The notes under the pieces were generated by a model. The model made no database searches and had not been told where the DNA came from. It was given only the letters and a program-made list of their open reading frames with translations. The translations under genes were made by a program, and so were the position numbers. 39,989 bases of DNA. It comes from Photobacterium pectinilyticum. GTDB lineage: Bacteria; Pseudomonadota; Gammaproteobacteria; Enterobacterales; Vibrionaceae. Below are positions 24,567 through 33,633 of this stretch, in pieces (the first letter of the stretch is position 1; each line of letters begins with the position of its first letter). The stretch covers positions 1 through 39,989 of the forward strand of contig NZ_JANEYT010000044.1 of NCBI RefSeq assembly GCF_024357955.1. Direction: 5' to 3'.

Positions 24567-25940
24567 TTAAATCGTTTGTACCTGAGCGGCTGGCGTATTC
24601 AGTTTTAGGAAGAACTCTTTAGTTTCCGCAACAACCACATCACGCAGCAAGATCAAACCTATCAAGTTCGGGACCGCCATCAAACCATTCACGATATCGG
24701 CAATCAGCCAAATCATATCCAGTTTCATAAAGGCGCCAGCGGCAACCAGTACTAGGAAGAACACCTTGTAAGGCAAGATAGCCTTAACGCCAAATAGATA
24801 CGTAATACAACGCTCACCGTAGTAGTTCCAACCCAGAATAGTCGTAAAGGCGAAGAACATCAGGCCGATAGTAACCATCATTGGGCCAATGAAACTAGAG
24901 TCCAAACCGCTGGCAAAAGCATAGCTGGTCATCGCAGCCCCTGCGTAGTCGCTTTGCCAAGCACCGGTTACCACTAAGGTAAGGCCTGTCATGGTACAAA
25001 TGATGATGGTATCGAAGAATGTACCTGTCATCGAGATCAAGCCTTGCTCTACACATGAATCGGTTTTTGCAGCAGCGGCTGCCATAGGTGCACTACCGAG
25101 ACCAGATTCGTTCGAGAATACACCACGAGCAATACCAGACTGGATAGCCAGCATGATGCCTGCACCAACGAAACCACCTGTTGCGGCATGACCGGTGAAA
25201 GCTGATTGCACCACAAGTTGGATGGCAGCAGGAATCGCACTGTATTGTGAGCCAAGTACAATGACACAAGCAATGATGTAGAACACGGCCATGAATGGCA
25301 CAACTTTGCTGGCGACTTTAGCTATAGACTTCACACCACCAAGTGTTACCACAGCAACAAGAATGGTGAGAATAACAACTGTGATTTCACGTGGGATCTC
25401 AAATGATAAATAGGCTGCATCAACAATGGCATTAGCTTGTGGGAAAGTACCAATACCAAAGCAGGCAACACCTAGAGCAAATACGGCGAACATACGTGCC
25501 AGCCATTTTTGACCGGTGCCTTTTTCAATGTAATACATTGGGCCACCGAGCATTTGGCCATTGGAATCGACTTCACGGTATTTAACCGCCAGTAGGCACT
25601 CTGCATACTTGGTTGCCATACCGAACAACGCTGCAAGCCACATCCAGAATAGAGCGCCTGGACCACCCATTTTAATGGCGGTCGCAACACCGACAATATT
25701 ACCGGTACCTATGGTTGCGGAAAGTGCTGTACACAGTGCGGCAAAACTGGAAACGTCACCGTCAGCCTTGCTGTTTTTGTTTCCCTTGAATAGATAGCCC
25801 AAAGCGAGGGGTAGGTAGCGAATCTGGATCAGCCCAAGGCGGACTGTCAGGTAAATACCTGTACCTACTAGCAAAAGAAGTAGTGGTGGGCCCCAAACGA
25901 GGTTATCAATAGTTTGTAAGAAATTATATAGTGGGTTCAT
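24567..25940 (-). CDS. AGCS-family sodium:alanine/glycine symporter
   Basis: A 457-residue inner-membrane carrier with about eleven helices that brings in alanine or glycine with Na+. The family block CTALSATIGTGNIVGVATAI with the next MGGPGALFWMW lies near residues 75-105, and GGPMYYIEKG (~142-151), FSNESGLGSAPMAAA (~285-299) and WNYYGERC (~387-394) are in place. I chose the ATG at 25940 because the first eight residues of the longer frame (start 25964) are hydrophilic and unlike the family. A tandem glycine riboswitch upstream means glycine is the likely regulating and probably transported solute. Gene identity is firm; substrate preference is inferred. Confidence 0.93.
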   Translation of the reverse strand: MNPLYNFLQTIDNLVWGPPLLLLLVGTGIYLTVRLGLIQIRYLPLALGYLFKGNKNSKADGDVSSFAALCTALSATIGTGNIVGVATAIKMGGPGALFWMWLAALFGMATKYAECLLAVKYREVDSNGQMLGGPMYYIEKGTGQKWLARMFAVFALGVACFGIGTFPQANAIVDAAYLSFEIPREITVVILTILVAVVTLGGVKSIAKVASKVVPFMAVFYIIACVIVLGSQYSAIPAAIQLVVQSAFTGHAATGGFVGAGIMLAIQSGIARGVFSNESGLGSAPMAAAAAKTDSCVEQGLISMTGTFFDTIIICTMTGLTLVVTGAWQSDYAGAAMTSYAFASGLDSSFIGPMMVTIGLMFFAFTTILGWNYYGERCITYLFGVKAILPYKVFFLVLVAAGAFMKLDMIWLIADIVNGLMAVPNLIGLILLRDVVVAETKEFFLKLNTPAAQVQTI

Positions 25941-25979
25941 TTTCTCTTTACCTTTAAACATCAAAGGAAGAGATAAAGA

Positions 25980-25998
25980 ACAACAGTTATACCGTTGT
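25980..25998 (-). promoter_or_regulatory. Putative expression-platform hairpin of the glycine riboswitch
   Basis: On the minus strand ACAAC pairs with GTTGT across a nine-base loop and is followed by TCTTTATCTC. It sits between aptamer II and the ribosome site of the symporter, where a terminator stem would be. The stem is short, so the assignment is tentative. Confidence 0.4.
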
Positions 25999-26045
25999 AT
26001 GGTGTATCAGAATGTTGGTGTTACTTTCTGTGCTGTTGATCTTAT

Positions 26046-26295
26046 CTCCTCTGTCCTTTTGCCTGAGAGTTTCACCTGAATTCAGGTTTGCTCCTTCGGC
26101 GACCGATTAAACGGTTCTCTCCAGAGGCTCCTCCAACAACAGTCCATACCTTGCTCAGTGTTTCACTGAGTAGGGTGCCTGAAAGATTTACTGACTAATG
26201 CCTGCAGTGGCTGCAAACGGGATAGCGAGCTTACTTCTTCGGCGGGCTTGTACCTAGCGTTAATAGCGAGTACTTGCCACTCTCCTGCTGTCTTC
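26046..26295 (-). ncRNA. Tandem glycine riboswitch
   Basis: Read on the minus strand, two glycine aptamers follow each other. Aptamer I (about 26295 to 26141) has GGAGAGTGGC, GCCGAAGAAGTAAGC, TCAGGCA and a GGACTG end. Aptamer II (about 26131 to 26046) has CTGGAGAGAACCG, CGCCGAAGGAGCAAACC, AACTCTCAGGCAAAAGGACA and GAGGAG. These are the conserved core bases of the class, joined by a short linker. The switch stands ~105 bases upstream of the AGCS symporter. A glycine riboswitch in front of an AGCS gene is known from Vibrio cholerae. Confidence 0.95.
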
Positions 26296-27057
26296 ATCGG
26301 AACTCAATTTTCCCGGACATATTAATAGATAAAAATGCGATTGTCTTCAAAAAATTCAACAAATTTTAATAGGATGGATTGACGTGCCAGAATTTTATGC
26401 GTGTATTTTCATTTGTTATGACCTTTTATAGAGTACAGCCGCTTCAGCTTGTTGATCGTAGTATGCGCCAGTGCATAACTGAATCTGCTTGTGTCATTCA
26501 TTCCCTCCCTCTTTTTCCGATCTCCAAGTGCCTTGACATGACTTGGTGATTTTTATTGTCAGAAGTCGTTCTGTTAATGCTACTGGGTTTTAATAATTGT
26601 GATATTAGTTGGATATGATGTAAGTCTATTTAGTGCAAGTGTGTTGATATGGTCTTTTTCTTGCTTGTCGCCTTAAGCGCTATAATTTTGTGGTGTATAA
26701 GGCGAAAAATAGCAAAAAGTAATTTTAAGAAAATGCAATACGGAATAAATTAATAGATTTTTTTTGACTTAAAAAATTCCTTAAATTCAAATTTGATATA
26801 ACAGAATTGATTTTAAAGGCAGTTATGCGCTTTAACTTGTTGAAGTCATCGCATTAGCAGATTATTTTGAAGAATTAGATTTAAAGTTGCAACAAATTTG
26901 CCGTCTGGAATTTTTTGGGTTTATAGACGTTAATTATCAATGTCACGTCACTTTTTTGACGGGCATAAAACTATAATTGATGCGACGAAGTTTTATGACA
27001 AGGAGAGTTTATACAGACTAAGCGTTTGTAATTTTCTTAATAGATTAAGGTGAAGCT
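26296..27057. other. Long AT-rich spacer upstream of the AraC-type regulator
   Basis: About 760 bases. It contains the riboswitch promoter at the left, a 34-codon frame listed separately, and no other convincing gene. CGTCA and TGACG (near 26946-26961) flank a run of T. The AraC leader begins after a stretch with many A and T, possibly an activator-binding region. Confidence 0.4.
26649..26753 (+). CDS. Possible 34-residue single-pass membrane peptide
   Basis: The frame reads MVFFLLVALSAIILWCIRRK and ends in KMQYGIN, one hydrophobic helix followed by a basic tail. This is the layout of small inner-membrane proteins with the tail inside. No strong ribosome site is seen, and the surrounding base composition is low in G+C, so chance is possible. 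Confidence 0.35.
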   Translation: MVFFLLVALSAIILWCIRRKIAKSNFKKMQYGIN

Positions 27058-27765
27058 GTGATATGGGTTAGTTGTAGCCACTTCGATAAAGTGGCAGAAG
27101 CGAAAGAAAACCTTAAGATGTCACATGATGTGGTGGACGTCTCGCCTTTTGAGCTGTTGTCAACAATGACAGGTCAGGAGCTGATCTTCCTTGAAGTCGT
27201 AGACTCAACGTCGAATGGTTTTGAATTGTTGCAGTCGGTGAAAAGTCGCTTCCCGCAGACTAAGGTCGTGGTGGTATATCACAGTCTTGACGCCGATCTT
27301 GCTTTGAATGTCCTTCGAGCTGGTGGCGAAGATGTGATTGCCGCCAACGCAACCAAACAAGAAATCGAAGCCTGTTTCAGTAGGCTCCATACTCATAATG
27401 TTGTCGCCGAGCCGGTGCAGGGTTATGAACAACGTGAACTGTCAATCAGACCTGCATTGAAGATCATCGATGAGAATATTAGCTCACCGTTGCGGGAAGA
27501 AGATCTCGCCAATGCTTGTCATTATTCTCCCACTTACTTTTCTCGCCTATTTCACAATGTGATGGGTGTGACCTTGAAGCAGTATATTATTAAGAAACGG
27601 CTTGATTTAGCGTGTGGGTTATTGAGTTCTGATAGAGAAAAAATTTCACAGATCGCTCACTCAACAGGTTTTAAGGATGTCTCTTATTTCTCTCGGGTAT
27701 TTAAGAAGCACATGGGCTGCTCTCCCGGCGAGTTCAGGATGCGAAAGCACAATCTTCACACCTGA
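27058..27765 (+). CDS. AraC-type regulator with a degenerate receiver domain
   Basis: A 235-residue DNA-binding protein. Residues ~1-112 look like a response-regulator receiver fold; the phospho-acceptor strand reads LIFLEVVDSTSNGFELL with Glu46 where Asp is expected (Gly54 is eight residues on, as in CheY). The usual Lys and Pro near the end are Ala and Asn (EDVIAANATK). Residues ~132-230 are two AraC helix-turn-helix motifs (LANACHYSPTYFSRLFH and ISQIAHSTGFKDVSYFSRVF). The receiver is therefore unlikely to be phosphorylated and may be fixed in an active-like state. The start is GTG, with AAGG nine bases upstream. It is monocistronic with its own terminator, and its targets are unknown. No kinase gene is beside it. 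Confidence 0.8.
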   Translation: MIWVSCSHFDKVAEAKENLKMSHDVVDVSPFELLSTMTGQELIFLEVVDSTSNGFELLQSVKSRFPQTKVVVVYHSLDADLALNVLRAGGEDVIAANATKQEIEACFSRLHTHNVVAEPVQGYEQRELSIRPALKIIDENISSPLREEDLANACHYSPTYFSRLFHNVMGVTLKQYIIKKRLDLACGLLSSDREKISQIAHSTGFKDVSYFSRVFKKHMGCSPGEFRMRKHNLHT

Positions 27766-27789
27766 TAGCAAAGCAACAAATGATCAAAG

Positions 27790-27825
27790 AACAACCTGTT
27801 ACCCAGTGTAATAGGTTGTTTTTGT
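27790..27825 (+). terminator. Terminator of the receiver-AraC gene
   Basis: AACAACCTGTTA (27790-27801) pairs with TAATAGGTTGTT (27809-27820), followed by TTTGTG. It lies 25 bases past the stop. Confidence 0.85.
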
Positions 27826-28041
27826 GTTTAAAGAGGAAAAATTATCAACTAACCCATTCAAAAGTCGATAACATTTTTACTTTTTGTAGAGAGGCCAGAA
27901 TATTTTCCGTTTGCTATGGCATATCGCTTCTATATATGGCACATGACAGGGAGTGACGAAATGTGTTTAGCAAGGTATGTAATTGTCTGCATATAATGAA
28001 AGCGGGATATTGGTTCAAAAAATGCTATCGGTAAAAATGGA

Positions 28042-29181
28042 ATGACAACATATTTCGATATTCTGGGCATAAGAAAGAATACACCTGTGACTGATGTGAA
28101 GCGGCGATATAAGCAACTTTCAAGCCGCTGCCACCCTGACAAGGGAGGCTCAAAGTCAATGATGCAGTTGGTCAGTCAGGCTTATGAAAAGGTGTTGTCT
28201 GGACATGGCCATGAAGAGGCAGTGCAGACTGTCTACCTTAAATCTAATGAGCAAGCCGTGATATGGCAGAAAAAATGCCAATTGCTTGAAGAGACTAATA
28301 GGGGCCTTCAGCAGTGCAATAAGGATCTGGAAAAAAAGCTGAAAACGGTGCTTGAACAGCTAGAAGATAAAAAGGCGACATCAGAAGGGGAGAAAAATTA
28401 TAAGCAAATGATGGTAGAAGATATGCAGGCGTTGCGTCGGGAAAATCGCCGTTTGCAATCGAAAGTGGATAGCCTTCGCCGTGAAAAAGGCAGTAAGAAG
28501 ACAGAAGTTGTGAAATCTGAACGACCGGGGCAACTCGTTGCTGCTTCGCAACCATTGACTCCAGCGGTAGTCAACCAAATTAAAGCCATTGGCAGAAGCC
28601 GTTACTGGGGACGCTTGGCGATGATTGTTATCCCTGTCGCTTTGGTATGGCTCGGGATGGGCCCCGCGAAAGAGCCGTTGCTGAATGTATGGCATAGCCT
28701 GAACCCTGAGCCTCAGAGAGTTAGTAAGCCGATAATGCGTTTGCTCCATCATGACTCTAATGAGGTGGAAAACCAGAATATGGCACAGATTGAATCACCG
28801 CAAAATGTAGTGATTGAAAAAGAAGTGATATTACCTCGAATACAAATGAGTAAAGATGTTGGTGTATGGCAGCTGAGTAAATTTGAGAATATGGCGAAGT
28901 ACTACATCAGTGTACGGAGTGAAAAAGGCTCATATGTGATTAAAAGTTGTCAGGGTGATTTTCAGTATTACAAAAACACCTTGCAGCGCTCGGGTAGGAT
29001 GGCCGCCAACCTTATTTATACGCGTGATGAGCGGCATTTTGAAATTTACGACATTCCTTACGGCAATGGCTCATTTGCCCATAACTGGGCCAAGAGCAAA
29101 AGTTTGCTGATCAATAACGAGTACTTCCCCAATAATAACTTTTCTGAGTCCTACAGTACGTTACAACAATACTGTCAGTAA
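28042..29181 (+). CDS. Membrane-anchored J-domain protein
   Basis: A 379-residue DnaJ-like co-chaperone that should stimulate an Hsp70 in the cytoplasm near the membrane. The J domain is at ~3-55 (FDILGIRKNTPVTDVKRRYK and the diagnostic His-Pro-Asp at 31-33 in CHPDKGGS). Residues ~75-155 are a long charged coiled coil (QKKCQLLEETNRGLQQ..., DMQALRRENRRLQSKV). A single membrane helix lies at ~190-208 (YWGRLAMIVIPVALVWLGMG), and the last 170 residues would be outside, with a cysteine-flanked region ending in TLQQYCQ. No other DnaJ domains (Gly/Phe or zinc finger) are present. The client is unknown. The ATG at 28042 has no clear ribosome site. Confidence 0.75.
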   Translation: MTTYFDILGIRKNTPVTDVKRRYKQLSSRCHPDKGGSKSMMQLVSQAYEKVLSGHGHEEAVQTVYLKSNEQAVIWQKKCQLLEETNRGLQQCNKDLEKKLKTVLEQLEDKKATSEGEKNYKQMMVEDMQALRRENRRLQSKVDSLRREKGSKKTEVVKSERPGQLVAASQPLTPAVVNQIKAIGRSRYWGRLAMIVIPVALVWLGMGPAKEPLLNVWHSLNPEPQRVSKPIMRLLHHDSNEVENQNMAQIESPQNVVIEKEVILPRIQMSKDVGVWQLSKFENMAKYYISVRSEKGSYVIKSCQGDFQYYKNTLQRSGRMAANLIYTRDERHFEIYDIPYGNGSFAHNWAKSKSLLINNEYFPNNNFSESYSTLQQYCQ

Positions 29182-29209
29182 AAAAAGAATGACGGGCAAG
29201 CCCGTCATT
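29180..29209. terminator. Terminator between the J-domain gene and the RND pump
   Basis: AATGACGGGC (29188-29197) and GCCCGTCATT (29200-29209) are perfect partners with a two-base loop. On the minus strand they are followed by CTTTTTTTACTG, so it best terminates the pump operon. Confidence 0.85.
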
Positions 29210-29239
29210 GACCATTTCATCACGTCATTGATTACCCAA

Positions 29240-32200
29240 TCACTGTAGGCTCTCTTTTGGCTGTCGATCATAGTTGGGTTGTAGCTCAGTGTTACGTACC
29301 GCCAAAGGCTTGTATTTTACTGCCAGCTTGAACGCAGCGGGAACAAAGTAAAACGAGACCAGAGTTGTAAGCAGGGTACCGCCTGCAATTGCCACAGCAA
29401 ATGGAGGCCAGAAGCCACCACCGGCTAGGATCAGCGGCATGAAGCCACCGATGGTCGTAATGGTCGTTGAGGTAATGTGCCTAGTACAGCTCATTACGGC
29501 GACCACAATCGCATCTAGGTTGCCCTTACTCGCTTCTGGGCTGCTCTTTAGCTCGGCCAGTATGACGATGGCGGCGTTAATCGCTAGGCCGACTAGGCCG
29601 AGCAAGCCGATGATCACAGTAAAGCCAAACGGGTAACCAAAAGAGGCCACTGACAGCAAACCTAACCCTGCTGAAAGTATCCCTACAAGGAAAATAACCA
29701 GGCTTAAACGGAATGAGTTGAACGACAGCACCACCACCATAACTAACAAGGTGATGACCATAGTCAGGTTTGCCATCAGGTTACCGACTGACTCGTTACG
29801 CTCTGCCGACTCGCCCCCAAACTCAATGGTGTAGCCACTGGGGATGCTGGCTCGGTACTTTTCCAGTTCAGCCTGAAAATGTACCAAGGCTGTTTGCGGC
29901 AGCACGCCGGCGCGGATATAGCCTTCAATGACGTTGACCCGCTGCCCGTTACGCCGAGGGATCGCGCCTCGACTAGGAGTAAGAGACAGGTCGGCAATGG
30001 CAAATACCGGTAAGCCAATCACATCACTGTCCGCTTTTATAGGAAGTGGCAGACTGCTCAGTTGACTCATACTTTCTCGGTTTTCATCACTGACACGTAC
30101 GCGGACAGGAATGGATTCGGTAGCCTCAATAATGCTGCCACTCAAACGGCCAGTGAAAGACGCTTGCAGGAGATCAGCAAGGTCTTTAAGGCTCAGGCCA
30201 CTTAGCTGACTGGCTTCCTCATTCACATTGAGCCACACCTTTGGTGTTCCCGGCTGTAGGGTTTCACGGGTATGTGTAACGTTCGGAGTTTTAGCCATGA
30301 TCAAGCGGATATCTTCGCCAATAGCTTTAAGTCTGTCGAGGTTAGGGCCATATAGCCTGACTTCTAACGGCGCATTGAATGGGGGGCCTTGTTCAAGCTT
30401 TCTAACCAGTATCTGCGCATTGGGCATTTGTTGATCGAGATTGGCCTGAAGGGCAGGGATCAGGGTATTGGCTAGTTCGAAATCACGCACTTTTATCATG
30501 GCCTGAGCAAAGTAAGGCGCACCTTGTTGGCGGCTGACGAGGTTGTAGTAGAAAGAGGGAAAATTACCGCCAACAACCCAGCTAACCTGCTCGACGCCCT
30601 CATAGCTAGCCAGGATTTGGTCAACCTGCTTGGTCGCTTGCTGTGTCGCAAAAACACTGGCTTGTGGTGGCAGGAAAAGTTGTACCTCGAACATATCCCT
30701 GTCAGATGGTGGGAAGAACTGCTCGGTAAGTTGTGTTGCTGCCCAGAACCCAGTGAAGGGAAGGATACACACCAAACCAGCGGTGATCAGTGGGTGTTTA
30801 ATCGCAAAACGAATAGAGCCTTCAAAGCGTTTACTGACCGCCGGAATGACGATACCTGTGTGGTACCATCGCTGGCCCTGATTGGCCGAAGGTAATATGC
30901 GAGAAGCAAAACCGGCTACCAGCGTATGGGAAATTAAATACGAACCAATCAACGAGAAACATACAGTGATGGCGATAGCGCTGACAAATTCACCAGCAGG
31001 GCCTGGCATGAGGAAAATTGGTGCGAATGCCAATACCGTTGTTAACGTTGATCCCAGTAACGGGATCCATAAATGCTGGATTGCCTGTAATGCCGCTTCC
31101 AGCTTGGCTTTACCTTGTTGGCGGTAGTGTTGGATGGTGTCGACCATGACGATGGCGTTGTCTACCATGATACCAAGCGCAACGATAAGACCGGTTACTG
31201 ACATTTGGTTGATAGGCAGCCCTGTAAATTTCATCATCGAGAGGGTGACAAGGCTGGTAAGCGGTAATGAAACCGCCACAATAATGGCTGAGCGGACTCC
31301 TAAGGTCAGCAGTAAGACCACCAGGATAATTGAAAAGCCGAGCAATAAGCTGTTGTTGAGATCAGACAGTCGGGTTTCGGTATAGCTCTCTTGCTCAAAA
31401 ATGACATCGACCGAAATATTGGAAGGGATTTGTTGTCGGTATTGCTCCAACAGCTTGTTCATCCGCTCAGTCCACTGATCAACCCGTAATGTCGGTTGCA
31501 TCCGGGCAGCCACAATAATCGCAGGGTTTCCGTCTACAACGCCAATTTCAGAAGGTGGCGATGCAGCCTTGCGCTCTACCTCGGCGATGTCTTCCAATCG
31601 AATCAGGAAGCCATTGTCATCCATTGTGATAGGTACGCGCCTCACCCTGTCGAGGGTATCAAGCGAATCAGAGACTTCTAAGGCAAAGCGGTTTTGGCCA
31701 TTAACCAATTCACCGGCTGAATTTTTAGCATCCGCTTGATCGATGGCTTGTGACAAAGAAATGGCTGAGAGGCCGAGAGCGCTAGTTGCTGCAGGATCTA
31801 ACGTGACCTGGATTTCTTCATCGGGTAGGCCATAGGTATCGACAAACTCCACGCCGCTCATGATCCGCATCCGGTTACCGAGCTCAATGGCATAGCGGCG
31901 TAAAGTCAGCAAATCTGGCTGGCTATCGCCTTGCCAAGTGAGGGCTGTGATCATGGTATAGGCATAACCATGATCGCTTTCTAAATCAGGTACAGAAGAG
32001 CCAGCCGGAAGCAAAGGTGTGACATCGGACAGCTTATCTCTGGTTCTCGACCACACTGGTTCCGAATCGATTATCTCGTCATTAAGCTCGACTTGAATAA
32101 CCGAAATCCCCGGTCTCGAGACGGAAGATAGCTCTTTGATTTCTTCTAATTGGCGCAGTTCGGTTTCAATTTTTTCGGTGATGAGTGCTTCTACCCGCTC

Positions 32201-32365
32201 GGCGGTTGCCCCTGGAAAGTGGGTAATGATGCTAGCATGGCGGTTGTGGATCACTGGATCTTCTGCCCTTGGTAGCGTCGTGAGGGCAGAAAAACCCGCG
32301 ACGACCAAGAGCGCAACAGCTAAAACCAATAGACGGGTATTGCTAATTATGGCTTCCATCTTCAT
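29240..32365 (-). CDS. RND efflux pump inner-membrane transporter
   Basis: A 1041-residue resistance-nodulation-division transporter with twelve helices and two large periplasmic loops, the proton-driven part of a three-part drug or solvent exporter. The N-terminus has EDPVIHNRHASIITHFPGAT, and the fourth helix reads GLIVALGIMVDNAIVMVD with Asp402 but Asn403 where AcrB has a second Asp. In the tenth helix (near residue 930) GLAINAAIVILAE lacks the lysine used in AcrB's relay. It is closer to HAE-type pumps of the MexK/TriC kind than to AcrB. The start overlaps the adaptor stop by four bases (ATGA), so they are translationally coupled. An outer-membrane channel is not in this operon; TolC probably serves. 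Substrates are unknown. Confidence 0.9.
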   Translation of the reverse strand: MKMEAIISNTRLLVLAVALLVVAGFSALTTLPRAEDPVIHNRHASIITHFPGATAERVEALITEKIETELRQLEEIKELSSVSRPGISVIQVELNDEIIDSEPVWSRTRDKLSDVTPLLPAGSSVPDLESDHGYAYTMITALTWQGDSQPDLLTLRRYAIELGNRMRIMSGVEFVDTYGLPDEEIQVTLDPAATSALGLSAISLSQAIDQADAKNSAGELVNGQNRFALEVSDSLDTLDRVRRVPITMDDNGFLIRLEDIAEVERKAASPPSEIGVVDGNPAIIVAARMQPTLRVDQWTERMNKLLEQYRQQIPSNISVDVIFEQESYTETRLSDLNNSLLLGFSIILVVLLLTLGVRSAIIVAVSLPLTSLVTLSMMKFTGLPINQMSVTGLIVALGIMVDNAIVMVDTIQHYRQQGKAKLEAALQAIQHLWIPLLGSTLTTVLAFAPIFLMPGPAGEFVSAIAITVCFSLIGSYLISHTLVAGFASRILPSANQGQRWYHTGIVIPAVSKRFEGSIRFAIKHPLITAGLVCILPFTGFWAATQLTEQFFPPSDRDMFEVQLFLPPQASVFATQQATKQVDQILASYEGVEQVSWVVGGNFPSFYYNLVSRQQGAPYFAQAMIKVRDFELANTLIPALQANLDQQMPNAQILVRKLEQGPPFNAPLEVRLYGPNLDRLKAIGEDIRLIMAKTPNVTHTRETLQPGTPKVWLNVNEEASQLSGLSLKDLADLLQASFTGRLSGSIIEATESIPVRVRVSDENRESMSQLSSLPLPIKADSDVIGLPVFAIADLSLTPSRGAIPRRNGQRVNVIEGYIRAGVLPQTALVHFQAELEKYRASIPSGYTIEFGGESAERNESVGNLMANLTMVITLLVMVVVLSFNSFRLSLVIFLVGILSAGLGLLSVASFGYPFGFTVIIGLLGLVGLAINAAIVILAELKSSPEASKGNLDAIVVAVMSCTRHITSTTITTIGGFMPLILAGGGFWPPFAVAIAGGTLLTTLVSFYFVPAAFKLAVKYKPLAVRNTELQPNYDRQPKESLQ

Positions 32366-33486
32366 AGCACGGCCTCATCGTGTGTCTTCAGAGGCAGTGG
32401 TAACTTTTTTACCGGTTGTACTGCCTGACCAGGGACTAAACGGTGAAGCCCACCCGAAATCAATCTCTCGCCAGGTGTTAGTGCTCCGGTTACGTAAGCA
32501 TATTCAGCGTTGGCATGGAGTACCTGAATAGATCGACGCTCAACCACATGCAGGTTATCTTCATCACTCATTACAAAAACATTCCACACGCCACGAAGGC
32601 CGTCTGTCATTGCCGAAAGCGGGATCCAGTAACCGGGTTTATCATGTACATCACTGAACAGTAAGTAAGCGAGTTGACCGTCGATCACTTCAGCGTTTTC
32701 AGGCAAGGAAAATCGGAGTTTGACCGTGCGCGATCCGCTGTCGACACGAGCGCCGGGGTTCAGTAGGGTGACAGGGTAACTATTGGTGCCGACACGCAGC
32801 TGCCAATCACTATGAGTAATCAACTTAGCAAGCTGTTTGGCGGGTATGCCGATATGGGCCTCCCTGCTGGTGGACGCCAGTAAAGTCAGGGTTGGTGCAC
32901 TGACATTAATGACATCGCCTTTTGACACATGGCGAGCACTGATAGTGCCATCGTACGGTGCGTAGACAGTCGACTTTTCTTGACGGAGTTGGTTGGCAGC
33001 TAAAGAAGCTGTGAGCTGGCGGTAGTTGGCACGTAGTGCATTGCGCTGGCTATTGAGGGCATCAATTTCCGAATCAGCACTAAAACCTTTCTTCTTCAAT
33101 GAATTCTGGCGCTTTAAATTCGCTTCAACTAAGTCCAGTTGAGCGGTGATTTGGGACTGTTGAGCACGTAACTCATCCGCTTGGGTGATTAAAAGTTGGG
33201 TATCTAGAATAAGGAGAGGATCACCAGCTTTTACGTCGTCGCCGACGTCAGCCAAGATACGGGCCACTTTACCACCCAGTTCGGCACCTAAATTCGCTTG
33301 TTGCCCAGCTTGTACCATCCCGACATATTCGCGCTCGACATTATAGTGATCGGAAGGGGCTAGCGTGAACGTATTGACACTTAACAGCTGGTTCATTTGT
33401 TGATCGGGTGGTGATGTCGTAGAAGTATTACATCCTACTAGCAATGCTGAACCGATTACGATACCGGCGATTGTTGTCCTTTTCAT
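32362..33486 (-). CDS. RND efflux periplasmic adaptor, lipoprotein
   Basis: A 374-residue membrane-fusion protein that bridges the pump and the outer-membrane channel. The lipobox LLVGC places the lipid-bearing Cys at 19. The barrel-sandwich strands appear as GGKVARILADVGDDVKAGDPL, a helical hairpin at ~100-170 (QLDLVEANLKRQNSLKKKGF, ALRANYRQLTASLAANQL) and a beta-barrel part with YAPYDGTISARHVSKGDVI. The order is the standard one for HlyD/AcrA adaptors. It heads the operon with the RND pump and is divergent from the TetR regulator, with operators between them. Confidence 0.9.
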   Translation of the reverse strand: MKRTTIAGIVIGSALLVGCNTSTTSPPDQQMNQLLSVNTFTLAPSDHYNVEREYVGMVQAGQQANLGAELGGKVARILADVGDDVKAGDPLLILDTQLLITQADELRAQQSQITAQLDLVEANLKRQNSLKKKGFSADSEIDALNSQRNALRANYRQLTASLAANQLRQEKSTVYAPYDGTISARHVSKGDVINVSAPTLTLLASTSREAHIGIPAKQLAKLITHSDWQLRVGTNSYPVTLLNPGARVDSGSRTVKLRFSLPENAEVIDGQLAYLLFSDVHDKPGYWIPLSAMTDGLRGVWNVFVMSDEDNLHVVERRSIQVLHANAEYAYVTGALTPGERLISGGLHRLVPGQAVQPVKKLPLPLKTHDEAVL

Positions 33487-33529
33487 CTTGCCCTGCCTTA
33501 AGTTGTGATATCCAAATATTTGGGATATA

Positions 33530-33587
33530 AACTAGACTGTCCAGTCCATATGTAAAAAATAAACCATTGGAACTAGACTGTCTAGTT
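33530..33587. promoter_or_regulatory. Twin operators between the pump operon and tetR-type gene
   Basis: AACTAGAC-T-GTCTAGTT at 33571-33587 is a perfect inverted repeat around a single T. AACTAGAC-T-GTCCAGTC at 33530-33546 repeats it with two changes in the right arm. The centres are 41 bases apart (about four turns), and both lie in the divergent promoter region, where the repressor probably binds twice. A further inverted repeat (ATATCC/GGATAT) lies just to the left at about 33508-33527. Confidence 0.75.
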
Positions 33588-33633
33588 TGATTGTATTAAA
33601 ACTTATATAGGTTTGTTAATTAAGGGTGAGCGT

